Source: Cytobacillus pseudoceanisediminis
GTDB lineage: Bacteria; Bacillota; Bacilli; Bacillales; Cytobacillaceae
Length of the DNA: 64,000 nt
Direction: 5' to 3'
Assembly: GCF_023516215.1 (NCBI RefSeq)
Contig: NZ_CP097349.1
Span: 2,604,001 to 2,668,000, forward strand
Shown: positions 1 through 9,466 of the stretch, piece after piece
Numbering within the stretch: the first letter of the stretch is position 1
How the letters are laid out: each line of letters begins with the position of its first letter
The notes under the pieces: generated by a model
Seen by the model: the letters and a program-made list of their open reading frames with translations, nothing else
What the model was told of the DNA's origin: nothing
Database searches by the model: none
Position numbers and translations under genes: made by a program

Positions 1-60
1 TCATGATAAATATTATGAAAATTGATATCATAACAGTAGAACTATTAAAGGAGCCTATAT

Positions 61-795
61 ATGAGACTTGATATTATTGGTGATATTCACGGCTGCTTTG
101 CTGAATTTAAAGAACTGACTTTGAAAATGGGCTATAGTTGGAAGAGGGGATTTCCTGTCCACCCTAGTAATAGAAAACTCGCCTTTGTTGGAGACTTAAC
201 AGACAGAGGACCAGAATCTCTGGCAGTCGTCGAATCAGTATATAACCTTGCCGCAAATGACCTGGCGTACTATGTCCCGGGCAATCATTGCAATAAACTA
301 TACCGCTACTTTCTAGGGAATAAAGTTCAAATTACACATGGCCTGGAAACCACAGCAGCTGAATACGAGCAGCTGGACCCGCAATCACAGATGGAAATTA
401 AACGTAAATTTATGGAATTATATGAAAGCGCACCGCTATACCATGTACTTGACAACAATAAACTGGTAATCGCCCATGCTGGAATTAAGGAAAGCTACAT
501 TGGGAAGCATTCATCCAAAGTTAAAACCTTTGTTCTTTACGGAGATATAACTGGAGAAAAAAATCCTGACGGGACCCCCGTGAGACGGGATTGGGCTAAA
601 CAGTATGAGGGTAAGCCAGCGGTCGTCTATGGGCATACTCCTGTAAAGGAAGTCAGGAAAATCAATAACACCTATAATATTGATACAGGTGCTGTTTTTG
701 GAAATAAATTAACCGCAATTAGATATCCGGAAATGGAATTAATGTCTGTCCAATCAGGCATGCCTTATGCAGAAGAGAAGTTTAGGAAGATTTAA
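61..795 (+). CDS. prpE: Bis(5'-nucleosyl)-tetraphosphatase PrpE
   Basis: A 244-residue metallophosphatase of the calcineurin-like (PrpE/ApaH-type) family. These enzymes hydrolyse diadenosine tetraphosphate symmetrically and belong to the PPP phosphatase fold; B. subtilis PrpE has been linked to spore germination. Visible metal-binding motifs, in order: GDIHG (residues 7-11), GDLTDRG (44-50), GNHC (about 74-77), AHAG (about 139) and GHTPV (about 197). The ATG follows an AAAGGAG ribosome site by 7 bases. It is convergent with the pseudouridine synthase gene, with which it shares a terminator hairpin. In B. subtilis prpE (yjbP) also sits next to yjbO, so synteny supports the name. Confidence 0.93.
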   Translation: MRLDIIGDIHGCFAEFKELTLKMGYSWKRGFPVHPSNRKLAFVGDLTDRGPESLAVVESVYNLAANDLAYYVPGNHCNKLYRYFLGNKVQITHGLETTAAEYEQLDPQSQMEIKRKFMELYESAPLYHVLDNNKLVIAHAGIKESYIGKHSSKVKTFVLYGDITGEKNPDGTPVRRDWAKQYEGKPAVVYGHTPVKEVRKINNTYNIDTGAVFGNKLTAIRYPEMELMSVQSGMPYAEEKFRKI

Positions 796-797
796 TC

Positions 798-824
798 CAA
801 AAAGCCGGCAAATGCCGGCTTTTA
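798..824. terminator. Bidirectional terminator between prpE and rluD-type gene
   Basis: GCCGGCAAATGCCGGC hairpin flanked by A-runs on the left and T-runs on the right, placed between two convergent genes, so it can serve both strands. Confidence 0.85.
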
Positions 825-1705
825 CAATAGACAATTCATATCTTCTGGGAGCTCCTGTTCAAACATGAGGGTTCTGTGCAGAAAGGGATGATAGAAGGAA
901 AGGCTGCAGCAGTGCAGTGCCTGCCTCCTGATTAACTGTCTTGTGCCTCCATACAATTCATCACCTGCAAGAGGATAACCAAGCCATGCCAAATGGACTC
1001 TGATCTGATGAGTTCTGCCAGTTTCAAGCTTTAATTTTACATGTGTAAATTCTTTGCGCCGGCTGATTACCTGATAATGAGTACATGCATATTGTCCTGC
1101 CTCACTAACTTCCCGCTCAATAATACTGTCTTTTTTCTCGCAATCGGCTGTTCTATAGTACCCGCATCCCGGCTGATTGTCCCTTCTGCAAAGGCTTCAT
1201 ACGTCCGCTGGATTTTACGGAAGCGCTGCTGCTGGCTAAACAAATGATGCACGTGCCTGTGTTTCGCAATTAAAACCAAGCCAGAAGTATCTCGATCGAG
1301 TCGAGTCACGATATGCGCAGCAGACTTTAAGTCTATTCGCTGATAGTATCCAATCAGCCGATTAGCCAAACTTCCCGAAGGATGTTCTCTGGAAGGAATG
1401 GTACTCACACCTGCCGGTTTATTTACTATAAGAAGATAAGCATCTTCGTAAAGAATATCAAGGGGCAAGTCTTCCCCCTTCATACCTTTACTGGGAACTT
1501 CTTCAGGGAAACCAACCTGAAGAATATCTCCTTCCTTTAGTTCATAGCGGACATTGACTTCCTGATTGTTCACTTTAATGAAGCCCCCGGCAAATTTTAT
1601 GTCAGTGAGTGCAGTTTTAGAAATATCATTTTCTTTTAAAAATCCCCTGATTAACGAGCCCGCCTGCGGGGCAGTAATTTTCCATTGTAATTCAAAACGC
1701 GCCAT
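822..1705 (-). CDS. RluA-family 23S rRNA pseudouridine synthase (YjbO-like), frameshifted
   Basis: Repaired length about 294 residues, close to B. subtilis YjbO. An N-terminal S4-like RNA-binding part (about residues 15-75) is followed by the catalytic domain with the RLDRDTSG motif (about residue 137), whose first aspartate after RL is the catalytic nucleophile. The open frame breaks after IARKK, at the six-T run 1131-1136. One added base restores the frame with DSIIEREVSEAGQYACTHY and then the family's RTHQIRVHLAWLGYPLAGD block, ending at the stop at 822. The enzyme isomerises uridines in large-subunit rRNA. It lies 77 bp downstream of nadK on the same strand, as in B. subtilis yjbN-yjbO. 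The break is probably a base-calling deletion. Confidence 0.85.
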
Positions 1706-1782
1706 GAGCTATAGGCTCCTGTTCTGTTAGAAGTAACGGGCTTATTAAAATAAGCGATTCTAAATACTGCAGGGTTTCTTTT

Positions 1783-2577
1783 TCAATCAGCAACAAAGGA
1801 ATCGTGTACCCTTTTCCAGAATGGGAATGGCCTGAACCTGGCAAAACGGATTTTTTCATCCGCCACTCTGAATTGTATTGATTTTACATCTTTATGAAGA
1901 AGAGTCAAATGATCAATAGTAATTTGAAAATCCGGCTCGTTCACAGGCTTCAGCATGCATGTATGGTGTGCCGGCAGTACGAGCGGAGAGCCCACTGTAC
2001 GGAATACCTTGTTATTAATGGAAGCCATTTCAGCAAGCTGGATGGCAGGCAAGGAAGGATGCAGAATGGCACCCCCCAGCGCCTTATTATAAGCTGTACT
2101 CCCTGATGGAGTAGAAACACAAAGACCATCTCCCCGGAACCGTTCAAAATGCTGGCCGCGTATTTCCACATCCATTACTAATGTACCTTCCACCGCTTTG
2201 ACTGTCGATTCATTCAATGCAAGATAACGGGTTTCTTTGCCTCCATGCTGGTAGCGGATAATCACTTCCAGGAGCGGATATTCAATCACCTGATACGGGG
2301 TTTTGGCAATTGCAATGACAAGCTTTTCGATTTCCTCCGGAACCCAGTCTGCATAAAACCCGAGATGCCCTGTATGTATACCCACAAACGCGGTCTTGTC
2401 CAGACGGCTGCTGTATCGGTGAAAGGCATAAAGCAAGGTGCCATCCCCGCCTACCGATATGACTATATCAGGCTCTTCTTCATCATATGTAAGCTCGAAG
2501 TCCAATAAATAGGTTCTCATTTTGTGCATGAGTGTATTAGATTTTGAATCTCCTTTTGAGGTAATGGCAAATTTCAT
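1783..2577 (-). CDS. nadK: NAD kinase
   Basis: 264 residues, counted from the ATG at 2577 ([10 protein letters not shown], which matches the B. subtilis start). A TTG three codons upstream is possible but lies only one base from the AGGAG. ATP-dependent phosphorylation of NAD to NADP. The family's GGDGTLL motif is at about residues 44-50, the NE(S/C)T segment at about 120, and a [21 protein letters not shown] block follows. The C-terminal [12 protein letters not shown] tail is typical of the Bacillus paralogue (YjbN/NadF). It sits 25 bp downstream of the small alarmone synthetase gene, which suggests co-transcription. Confidence 0.95.
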   Translation of the reverse strand: MKFAITSKGDSKSNTLMHKMRTYLLDFELTYDEEEPDIVISVGGDGTLLYAFHRYSSRLDKTAFVGIHTGHLGFYADWVPEEIEKLVIAIAKTPYQVIEYPLLEVIIRYQHGGKETRYLALNESTVKAVEGTLVMDVEIRGQHFERFRGDGLCVSTPSGSTAYNKALGGAILHPSLPAIQLAEMASINNKVFRTVGSPLVLPAHHTCMLKPVNEPDFQITIDHLTLLHKDVKSIQFRVADEKIRFARFRPFPFWKRVHDSFVAD

Positions 2578-2602
2578 CTTATCCAAGCTCCTCTTTTATA
2601 CG

Positions 2603-3241
2603 TTAGTTTTCTCCCTTTTGCTGTTTTTCCTTTTTCCTTGTAAAGAATGCCTGGGCATCCTGAATCTCACCGCGAATGAGTGACATTTCTTCATCAAGCC
2701 TGAAAGCAGCCTCTGCCGCTCTCTGGAGCCTCATCTGGATATCTTCAGGGAATTGGCCCTTATATTTATAATTTAAGGAATGTTCAACCGTGGCCCAGAA
2801 ATTCATGGCAAGCGTTCTAATTTGAATCTCTGCCAGGATTTTCTTCTCTCCTTTTATTGTCTGAACAGGATATCGGATCACGACATGGTAAGAGCGGTAA
2901 CCGCTTGCTTTTTTATGAGATATGTAATCTCTTTCTTCAACTATTTCAAAATCATTTCTTTGTCTTAATAGTTCAACCACTCTCTTAATATCATCTACAA
3001 ATTGGCACATCATTCTAACACCGGCAATATCCTGCATTTCAGATTCCAATTTGTCGAGAGGAATGCCTTTTTGGTTTGCCTTATCAAGAATGCTTGCAAT
3101 AGGCTTTACCCTCCCAGTAACAAATTCAATCGGGGAATGAGTAGAATCCATTTCAAATTGGCTTCTCATGCCTTTTAGCTTTATTTTTAATTCTTCGACG
3201 GCCTGTTTATATGGCGCCAAAAATAAATCCCAATGCTTCAC
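2603..3241 (-). CDS. relQ: Small alarmone synthetase RelQ (GTP pyrophosphokinase, YjbM)
   Basis: About 212 residues of the single-domain RelA/SpoT synthetase family. It makes (p)ppGpp by transferring pyrophosphate from ATP to GTP/GDP and has no hydrolase or TGS domain. Visible motifs: SPIEFVTGRVKPIASI, DIAGVRMMCQFVDDI, SGYRSYHVVIRYP and AEIQIRTLAMNFWATVEHSLNYKYK, all characteristic. I chose GTG at 3241, which gives the family length of about 211. The frame stays open upstream to 3280, but that stretch falls in a repeat element (GCGCAAGCGCC), and no good ribosome site precedes the chosen start. The true start is therefore uncertain. Confidence 0.9.
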   Translation of the reverse strand: MKHWDLFLAPYKQAVEELKIKLKGMRSQFEMDSTHSPIEFVTGRVKPIASILDKANQKGIPLDKLESEMQDIAGVRMMCQFVDDIKRVVELLRQRNDFEIVEERDYISHKKASGYRSYHVVIRYPVQTIKGEKKILAEIQIRTLAMNFWATVEHSLNYKYKGQFPEDIQMRLQRAAEAAFRLDEEMSLIRGEIQDAQAFFTRKKEKQQKGEN

Positions 3242-3263
3242 CTGCAACACCACCAAATATCCG

Positions 3264-3316
3264 AAGTTAGAAAAGCGCAAGCGCCTCGTTCACCCCCGAC
3301 TTCGAGAGGGGTAACA
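3264..3316. repeat. Dispersed GCGCAAGCGCC-type intergenic repeat, copy A
   Basis: Begins AGAAAAGCGCAAGCGCCT, identical over 18 bases to the element at 5307, then diverges into a short GC-rich segment with CCCCCGAC. It lies immediately upstream of, and partly inside, the longest possible frame of relQ. Confidence 0.65.
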
Positions 3317-3360
3317 CAGCCTATCTCTTTATCCAAGTTTTTCGTTATTGAAACATTTAA

Positions 3361-3726
3361 TTAAAATAAGTTCTCTACTTTTTCTACCATTTCATTTCCA
3401 TAATTGCTGTTCCCACGGATATTTTCTACTAAATCTCCTAATTCCTCATGAAAGCCTGCCAGTTCAATGCGAGCATGATTACGATCTGAAGCAAATACAC
3501 GCATCTGGCCATCCAGTGCCTTTTTTAGTTCCGGCCAGACTATTTCCGGAAGCGATATATATGTATAATCATCATTTTGTTCTGCTATGTAAATAAATGA
3601 AAGGTTGTCGGAATCAGCCAATATTTGCTGCATGGCAGTTAAGCCTGAGACTGTTCCAGCTTCTATCCCCAAAATTAATTCATTTTCAATCCATTCTGCA
3701 TTTACAACTGTAAGTTTCTGTTTCAT
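3361..3726 (-). CDS. yjbL: UPF0738 family protein YjbL
   Basis: 121 residues, acidic, no signal peptide or membrane segment. Length, composition and position (between yjbK and yjbM, opposite in strand to yjbK) match B. subtilis YjbL. No catalytic motif is visible and the function is unknown. A good AGGTAGA-type ribosome site precedes the ATG. The 220 bp between this gene and yjbK is divergent promoter DNA in which I see no clear operator. Confidence 0.8.
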   Translation of the reverse strand: MKQKLTVVNAEWIENELILGIEAGTVSGLTAMQQILADSDNLSFIYIAEQNDDYTYISLPEIVWPELKKALDGQMRVFASDRNHARIELAGFHEELGDLVENIRGNSNYGNEMVEKVENLF

Positions 3727-3949
3727 TTTTCTACCTCCATTGTCACTACCTATTCTATCGCAGATTTTATGGACAGTAAAACCCCTGATTCAATTTTCAC
3801 TGCCCACAGTCCTGCACCCCGAAAGTTCAGTTAAACATGCAAACTCCCCTGATGACTTTATCACAATAATAAAAAAAACTTCAAAGATTGAAGTCCATGC
3901 TGATTAAGGAGATAATACAGGAAATTACTTATAGCTGAGGTGTAGTGGC

Positions 3950-4540
3950 TTGTCTAACAAAAATATTGAAATTGAATTTAAAAACATGGTCAACAGAGAA
4001 GAATTTTCCTCATTAATAGATTTTTTTAATATAAGAAGCGAGGATTTTTCCGAACAGGAGAATCATTACTTCGATACACCGGATTTTTTATTGAAGGCTA
4101 AAGGAAGTGCCTTAAGGATTAGGGAGAAAAACGGCTCATTTGAATTGACTCTTAAACAGCCTCACCCTGAAGGGCTATTGGAAACCAATGAGAATCTTAC
4201 TGAGTCCGAAGCTGCAGAGATGATCCGGACTGGGAAAATCCCGGCTGAGCTGATAATAAGATCCATAAAAGAGCTGGGCATAGAGACAGATAAACTTCAA
4301 TACTTTGGCACTCTCGCAACAAAACGTGCCGAAAAGGAATACATGAAAGGATTGGCTGTTCTTGATCACAGCCGATATTTAAATAAGGAAGATTTTGAGT
4401 TAGAATATGAAGTGGATAACAGGAATGAAGGTGAATTGACATTTCTTAATTTGCTCAAACAGCTTAACATTCCTGTCAGGAAGACCGAAAATAAAATTAA
4501 GAGGTTTTATAACGAAAAATACAGACAGCAAAAGGATTAA
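3950..4540 (+). CDS. yjbK: CYTH domain triphosphatase-like protein YjbK
   Basis: 196 residues. The CYTH (CyaB/thiamine triphosphatase) signature EIEFKN (E7-x-E9-x-K11) opens the protein, followed by the alternating basic and acidic strands of the triphosphate tunnel (ALRIREKNGSFELTLKQP, then ELEYEVDN and KTENKIKRF). Family members bind triphosphorylated substrates with divalent metal; inorganic triphosphatase is the likeliest activity, by family. The start is TTG preceded by GAGGTG. It is followed 33 bp later by yjbJ on the same strand, as in B. subtilis. Confidence 0.88.
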   Translation: MSNKNIEIEFKNMVNREEFSSLIDFFNIRSEDFSEQENHYFDTPDFLLKAKGSALRIREKNGSFELTLKQPHPEGLLETNENLTESEAAEMIRTGKIPAELIIRSIKELGIETDKLQYFGTLATKRAEKEYMKGLAVLDHSRYLNKEDFELEYEVDNRNEGELTFLNLLKQLNIPVRKTENKIKRFYNEKYRQQKD

Positions 4541-4573
4541 CAGAAGTACACCTTTTGCCAAGGAGCAATACTA

Positions 4574-5214
4574 ATGAACGTAAATCAGTTAAAAATATTA
4601 ATGGAGCTGCAGGCACTGCAAGGTTTTAATAGTTCTACGCAAACGAATACTTCAAACCCTCTGTTTCAAGAGCTATTGGCCGGGTTAGTTACGGAAAGTC
4701 CCGGTTCATCACATCAAGTCACAGGAGGACTAGGAGCAATTGCGTCTCTGGAACCTTATATTAGTTCTTTACAAACAGATACCCTTGCAGCTGCAGCTCT
4801 TCCACCCCTTAAACTAACCAAATTTGCCGAAACTTCCAAAAGTGATTTTGATGATTTGATTCAAAAAGCCTCAGATTTGTTTAATGTACCTGTTAACCTG
4901 ATTAAGTCAGTCATTAAACAGGAATCAAATTTTAATCCGAATGCAGTCAGCCATGCAGGTGCTTCCGGGCTTATGCAGCTGATGCCCGATACAGCCAAGG
5001 GGCTTGGCGTTGAAAATATCTTCGACCCTGAAGAGAACATTTTTGCCGGAGTCAAATATTTACGGCAAATGATGGACAGGTATGGTGAAAATGTTGAACT
5101 TGCACTGGCTGCCTATAATGCCGGACCTGGAAATGTAGATAAATACGGGGGAGTCCCCCTTTTAGAGAAACACTGAATTACATAAAGAAAGTGACCTCTT
5201 CCTTTATGGCTTAA
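4574..5214 (+). CDS. yjbJ: Lytic transglycosylase YjbJ, frameshifted near the 3' end
   Basis: Repaired length 213 residues. The C-terminal half is an SLT (lysozyme-like) domain: catalytic Glu in KQESNFNPNA (about residue 117), then GASGLMQLMPDTA, NIFAGVKYLRQM and LALAAYNAGPGNV. The N-terminal 90 residues are low-complexity, with no recognisable signal peptide. The uncorrected frame ends early at 5176 after GGVPLLEKH. Adding one base in the C-run at 5155-5160 restores GGVPPFRETLNYIKKV, the conserved family end. It cleaves peptidoglycan glycan strands to 1,6-anhydro-muropeptides. Confidence 0.87.
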
Positions 5215-5224
5215 GGCTAATTTC

Positions 5225-5253
5225 CGCCGCCCGAATTTACCGGGCGGCTTTTT
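5225..5253 (+). terminator. Terminator after yjbJ
   Basis: Stem CCGCCCG/CGGGCGG with a 7-base loop, followed by CTTTTTC. Confidence 0.85.
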
Positions 5254-5305
5254 CATATCCTTTTCTGTGAATGTTTCGGATTGACGGCATGTGCTTAATC
5301 CATAC

Positions 5306-5502
5306 TATAAGAAAAGCGCAAGCGCCTTGCCCATGAAGGAACGCAGACTAAGAACGCCACGTTCTACCAAAAGCTACTGCTTTCAGTCATACGATTATCG
5401 CTGCCACAGCTTACCTGTCCTGTGGCAACGTCTGCATGACCCCCATCCTGGGTGCCTCACCTCGAGGTGGCAGGCTGATTGCTCCAGACAGTTATCTGCT
5501 TA
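5306..5502. repeat. Dispersed GCGCAAGCGCC-type intergenic repeat, copy B (long form)
   Basis: Opens with AGAAAAGCGCAAGCGCCTTG and closes with CACCTCGAGGTGGCAGGCTG. Copy C at about 7483 (inverted) has the same head and tail but lacks the roughly 125 bases between them. The rest of the 5215-5675 gap is AT-rich leader for the haemoglobin gene. Confidence 0.65.
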
Positions 5503-5675
5503 AGAATTTAACATTTTCTTTTTAAAAAAAGAATCAAAGAGCGGGCGAAAGGGCTCAGTAAGCTATTTGTTTGAGATATAAATCCCTCATTGATAGAATA
5601 TAAAGAGATCACATCACTCAATATTAAATAGGAAGTTTTTTTCAAACGAATTAACTCATAAAAGGAGTTTTAAAT

Positions 5676-6080
5676 ATGGCCGAGAAAATGCACACTCCCT
5701 TCGACGCTATTGGTGAGGAAAGGCTTCACCAGCTAATTGACGCTTTTTACCGGCGCGTAGGACAACATCCTGATCTCGTTCCTATTTTTCCAGATGACCT
5801 GACAGAGACAGCCAGAATACAAAAGCAGTTTATGACCCAGTATTTAGGGGGACCTCCTTTATATACTTCAGAACACGGACATCCGATGCTTCGTGCTCGG
5901 CACATGCCTTTTCCCATAACGGAAACACGGGCAAAGGCCTGGCTTTCATGCATGAATGAAGCAATGGACGAAATTAGGCTGGATGGGCGCTTGAGGGAAG
6001 ACTTTTTTGCAAGGCTTGTGCTCACAGCCCAGCATATGATCAATACACCTGAAAACGGCGTGAAAGGTGAAAGCTCGTGA
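5676..6080 (+). CDS. yjbI: Group II truncated haemoglobin (YjbI)
   Basis: 134 residues of the 2-on-2 haemoglobin fold (trHbO type). A short A-helix region is followed by FYRRVGQHPDLVPIFPDD, a phenylalanine/tyrosine-rich B-C region, the PLYTSEHGHPMLRARH segment containing the proximal histidine (about residue 76), and the conserved tryptophan AKAWLSCMNEAM. Preceded by AAAGGAG. Its stop overlaps the GTG start of spxH by 4 bp (GTGA), so the two are translationally coupled, matching the yjbIH operon of B. subtilis. Oxygen/peroxide or nitric-oxide chemistry is plausible by family. Confidence 0.9.
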   Translation: MAEKMHTPFDAIGEERLHQLIDAFYRRVGQHPDLVPIFPDDLTETARIQKQFMTQYLGGPPLYTSEHGHPMLRARHMPFPITETRAKAWLSCMNEAMDEIRLDGRLREDFFARLVLTAQHMINTPENGVKGESS

Positions 6081-6951
6081 ATAAGCCAGAATCGAATGCA
6101 AACAAGCTTACATCTCCACATTGCCACGGCAGTGAAAAAAGCCAATAGAAGTCTATATGTTTGTTGATCCCCTTTGCCCAGAATGCTGGGCTTTAGAGCC
6201 AATTTTAAAAAAGCTCCTGATTGAATATGGCCGCTATTTTTCCATAAAGCACGTATTAAGCGGCAGGCTGGCAACGTTAAATATGGGTAAAAGGCAAAAC
6301 TACGAAAACATTGCTGATTTGTGGGAGAAAACAGCAAGCCGCTCTGGAATGTCCTGTGACGGGAACGTCTGGTTCGAAAATCCGATTTCTTCTCCCCACC
6401 TGGCTTCAGTTGCCATTAAAGCCGCTGAATTGCAAGGGAGAAAAGCAGGCATCAGATTTTTACGCAAGCTTCAGGAGGTCTTATTTCTTGAAAAGCAGAA
6501 TGTGTCTAATTTTGAAGTATTAAAGGATTGTGCTAAGGAAGTCGGCCTGGATGTCGTAGAATTTGTTTCTGATATTCATTCAGATAGTGCAGCAAAGGCT
6601 TTCCAATGTGATTTAAAAATCACTTCTGAAATGGATGTTCAAGAAATACCCACTCTTGTCTTTTTTAATGAAAATATAGAAGATGAAGGCATCAAAGTCA
6701 CCGGTTATTATCCCTATGAAATTTATGAACAGATTTTGGAGGAAATGCTTCCTGCTAAACCTGAGCGTGCTGCTTTGCCGCCACTGGAATATTTCTTAAA
6801 ATACTTTAAGCTAGTGGCCAGCAAGGAAATCTCCGTTGTATATAATATGTCAGACAGCGAAGTAAACAGGGAAATGAAAAAGCTTCAGCTAAAGCAAATA
6901 GCTGAATATGTACCTGCAAAATACGGTAATTTCTGGAGATATTCAGGGTAA
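6077..6951 (+). CDS. spxH: ClpXP adaptor SpxH (YjbH), frameshifted near the 5' end
   Basis: Repaired length 291 residues. SpxH delivers Spx to ClpXP and has a DsbA-like thioredoxin fold; here DPLCPECW carries the CxxC pair. From the GTG at 6077, the N-terminal part ([20 protein letters not shown]) keeps the His/Cys-rich segment of the family, then stops at a TAG. One added A in the six-A run 6135-6140 continues it as [13 protein letters not shown] shorter frame starting at the ATG at 6157 would lose the His/Cys tail. Its substrate gene spx lies 5 kb away in the same window. Confidence 0.88.
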
Positions 6952-6954
6952 TGT

Positions 6955-6986
6955 AAAGCTGTGCAAAATGCACAGCTTTATTTTTA
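6955..6986 (+). terminator. Terminator after yjbI-spxH
   Basis: AAAGCTGTGC hairpin with a 5-base loop followed by TTTATTTTTAT. The next 260 bases hold only AT-rich leader sequence before the small membrane protein gene. Confidence 0.85.
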
Positions 6987-7252
6987 TTCAATGAAAAAAC
7001 CATGCATTTCATACGCACGGCCTTTTCGGGTTTTATACGAACAAAGGGGATGGGAGAAATTTTTCACGTCACAAACAAAAGGGGTAAATGTTTGTATGTG
7101 ATCAACTTCACATCTGTAATATATCATGAGGTAACAGAAAATGACAATAAGTTTGTGCCTTATTTCACAATATTGTCAAAATCAAGTCATGACTGTCTGG
7201 ACAACCGCATAAAATAATAGGGATGAAATCTTGCCAAGGAGGAGAATGCAAT

Positions 7253-7426
7253 ATGAAAAAACTGCCTGTATTATTGATGCTGATGCTCATCTTGCTCTCC
7301 TTTATTTTAAATATTTTCGGATTGATGAAGCTTATCCCCATTTTCATCACTTCACCTATTCTTTTTATTTCTCTCCTGATTCTATTTTTATATTTGAATG
7401 ACCGAAGACGATTTAAGGGATTTTGA
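7253..7426 (+). CDS. Small two-helix membrane protein
   Basis: 57 residues from the ATG at 7253, placed 9 bases after AAGGAGGAG. Almost entirely hydrophobic: KKLPVLLMLMLILLSFILNI is a first helix, a PIFITSPILFISLLILFLYL second helix follows, and the protein ends in a basic tail DRRRFKGF. It has its own terminator, so it is a single-gene unit. I do not recognise the family; no functional inference is justified beyond membrane localisation. An in-frame extension upstream to 7223 is less likely because the ribosome site falls inside it. Confidence 0.65.
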   Translation: MKKLPVLLMLMLILLSFILNIFGLMKLIPIFITSPILFISLLILFLYLNDRRRFKGF

Positions 7427-7437
7427 ACAATACTTAA

Positions 7438-7468
7438 AAGGTGCCAGACAAACGCCTGGCACCTTTTT
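7438..7468 (+). terminator. Terminator after small membrane protein gene
   Basis: GGTGCCAG/CTGGCACC stem, loop of 8, then TTTTT. Confidence 0.88.
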
Positions 7469-7482
7469 ATGAACTGCTTCTT

Positions 7483-7532
7483 AGCACGCAGCCTGCCCCT
7501 CGAGGTGCCTGGGGCAAGGCACTTTCGCTTAA
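7483..7532. repeat. Dispersed intergenic repeat, copy C (short form, inverted)
   Basis: On the minus strand it reads AAGCGAAAGTGCCTTGCC and then the CACCTCGAGG-GGCAGGCTG motif, the same head and tail as copy B. It abuts the stop codon of pepF. Confidence 0.55.
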
Positions 7533-9345
7533 GAAAGCAAGCTTTCCATTTCGTTAAGCTTTTCCTCGAATACTTTGCAGGCATCTTCAATCGGCTTGCT
7601 GCTCGTCATATCAACACCAGCTTTCTTTAGCACCTCTATTGGATAATCTGAGCTGCCGGATTTCAGGAATTCAATGTATCTGTCAACTGCAGGCTGACCT
7701 TCCTGAAGAATTTGCTTGCTTAATGCAGTTGCCGCACTGAAGCCTGTTGCATACTGATAAACATAATAATTATAGTAGAAATGCGGGATTCTGGACCATT
7801 CCAGGCCGATTTCTTCATCAATAACGATGTCTTCTTCCCCAAAATACTTCTTATTGAGCTCATAATATTCTTTTGTCAATGAATCTGCGGTTAAAGCTTC
7901 ATTGTTTTGCGCCTTTTTATGGATGAGATGTTCAAACTCTGCAAACATTGTCTGGCGGAAAACAGTTCCCCTAAAGCCTTCAAGATAATGATTCAGAAGA
8001 TACAAACGCTTCTTATCATCATCTATTGTTTTGAGCAGATAATCATTTAAGAGGGCTTCATTACATGTGGATGCAACCTCTGCAACAAAAATTGAATAAT
8101 TTCCATATGGATATGGCTGATATTTTCTTGTGTAATAGCTGTGAACAGAATGCCCAAACTCGTGAGCAAGGGTAAATAGATTGTTTACATTGTCCTGCCA
8201 GTTCATCAGTATATATGGATTTGTGCCATATGTTCCCGATGAATAGGCACCGCTTCTTTTGCCCTTATTCTCATGAACATCTACCCAGCGATTTTCAAAG
8301 CCCTCTTTTAGAATATTTAAGTAGTCCCCACCAAGCGGCTTCAGTCCTTTTAAGATTAGATCTTTTGCTTCTTTGTATGGGATTTCCATTTTTACTTCCT
8401 TCACCAAAGGAGTGTAAAGATCATACATATGAAGCTCCTCGACCCCAAGAACCTTTTTACGGAGTTTGACATATCGGTGAAGTAAGTGCAGGTTATCGTT
8501 AATGGTGTTGACTAAATTTTCATAAACACTTTCAGGAATATTGTTCGCAGCAAGAGCAGCATGTCGTGCAGATTCATAATTGCGGATCTTTGCATTGAAA
8601 TTATCCTTTTTAATATTTCCGCTTAGAGTGCTTGCGAAAGTATTGCGGAACTTCCCATAAGTCTCATATACCGCTTTGAATGCATCATGACGGACACGCT
8701 GCTCATCACTTTCGAGAAAACGGATGAATCTTCCATGAGTAATTTCAACATCTTCGCCATTTTCATCCTTAATGGACGGAAACTCCAAATCAGCATTATT
8801 CAGCATGCCAAATGTATTGCTTGAAGCCCCAAGCACCTCGGAAGCCTGGGCAAGGAGGGATTCCTGCTCAGCAGATAATACATGAGGCCTTTGGAGATTA
8901 ATTTCCTCAAGGGAGTGTTTATATAAATTCAGCTCCGTTTTTCCTCTAAAAAACCTGCAATCTTCGCTTCATCCTCAGCAAGCAATTCAGGAACAATATA
9001 CGCGAGAACACTTGCAGCTTCTGAATATAAATTTTTAATTTTGTCATCCATGCTCTGATAAAATGAGTTTGTTGTATCCTGGTCATAACGCATATGGGCA
9101 TATGTATAAAGCTTCCCAAGGCGCGAGAGTATATGATCCTGAAACTGCAGCGCTTCATATAATGTTTCAGCACTTTCCCCAAGCCTGCCTTGATACTTGC
9201 CTGCATTAGGGATTAGCTTTTGCACTTCATTATATTCCTTGTCCCAATCTTCATCAGAAGGAAAAATATCCTCCAAACGCCAGGTATCTTCTGGTGAAAT
9301 CTCATTCCTTGCCGGCAGTTTCTTCACAGTAGTCTCATTAGCCAT
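7529..9345 (-). CDS. pepF: Oligoendopeptidase F (M3B family), frameshifted
   Basis: Repaired length about 605 residues, the usual PepF size. Zinc metallopeptidase that hydrolyses oligopeptides in the cytoplasm. The HEXXH zinc motif appears as LAHEFGHSVHSYY in the C-terminal half, with the downstream glutamate in VAEVASTCNEALL. The first 138 residues are in one frame and end at EEKRS. Adding one base to the five-T run 8938-8942 gives EEKTELNLYKHSLEE and joins the two parts. Same position as B. subtilis yjbG, downstream of coiA. Start ATG at 9345 after AATGGAGGATGA. Confidence 0.9.
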
Positions 9346-9466
9346 TCATTCATCCTCCATTCAATAGTCCCATTACACTATCTTCTCTTTCAAGAAACAA
9401 ATTCCTTCTTTTCAAATAGCGAATGTGCAAATCCTAGATTATTTTATGTTAAATAGATCATTTTCA

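Noticed and set aside
5747..6337. 196-residue reverse frame over yjbI-spxH
   Set aside because: Antisense to two conserved genes, with no family features.
7165..7590. 141-residue reverse frame across the pepF 3' end
   Set aside because: It crosses a terminator, the small membrane gene and the out-of-frame pepF end; no coding signature.
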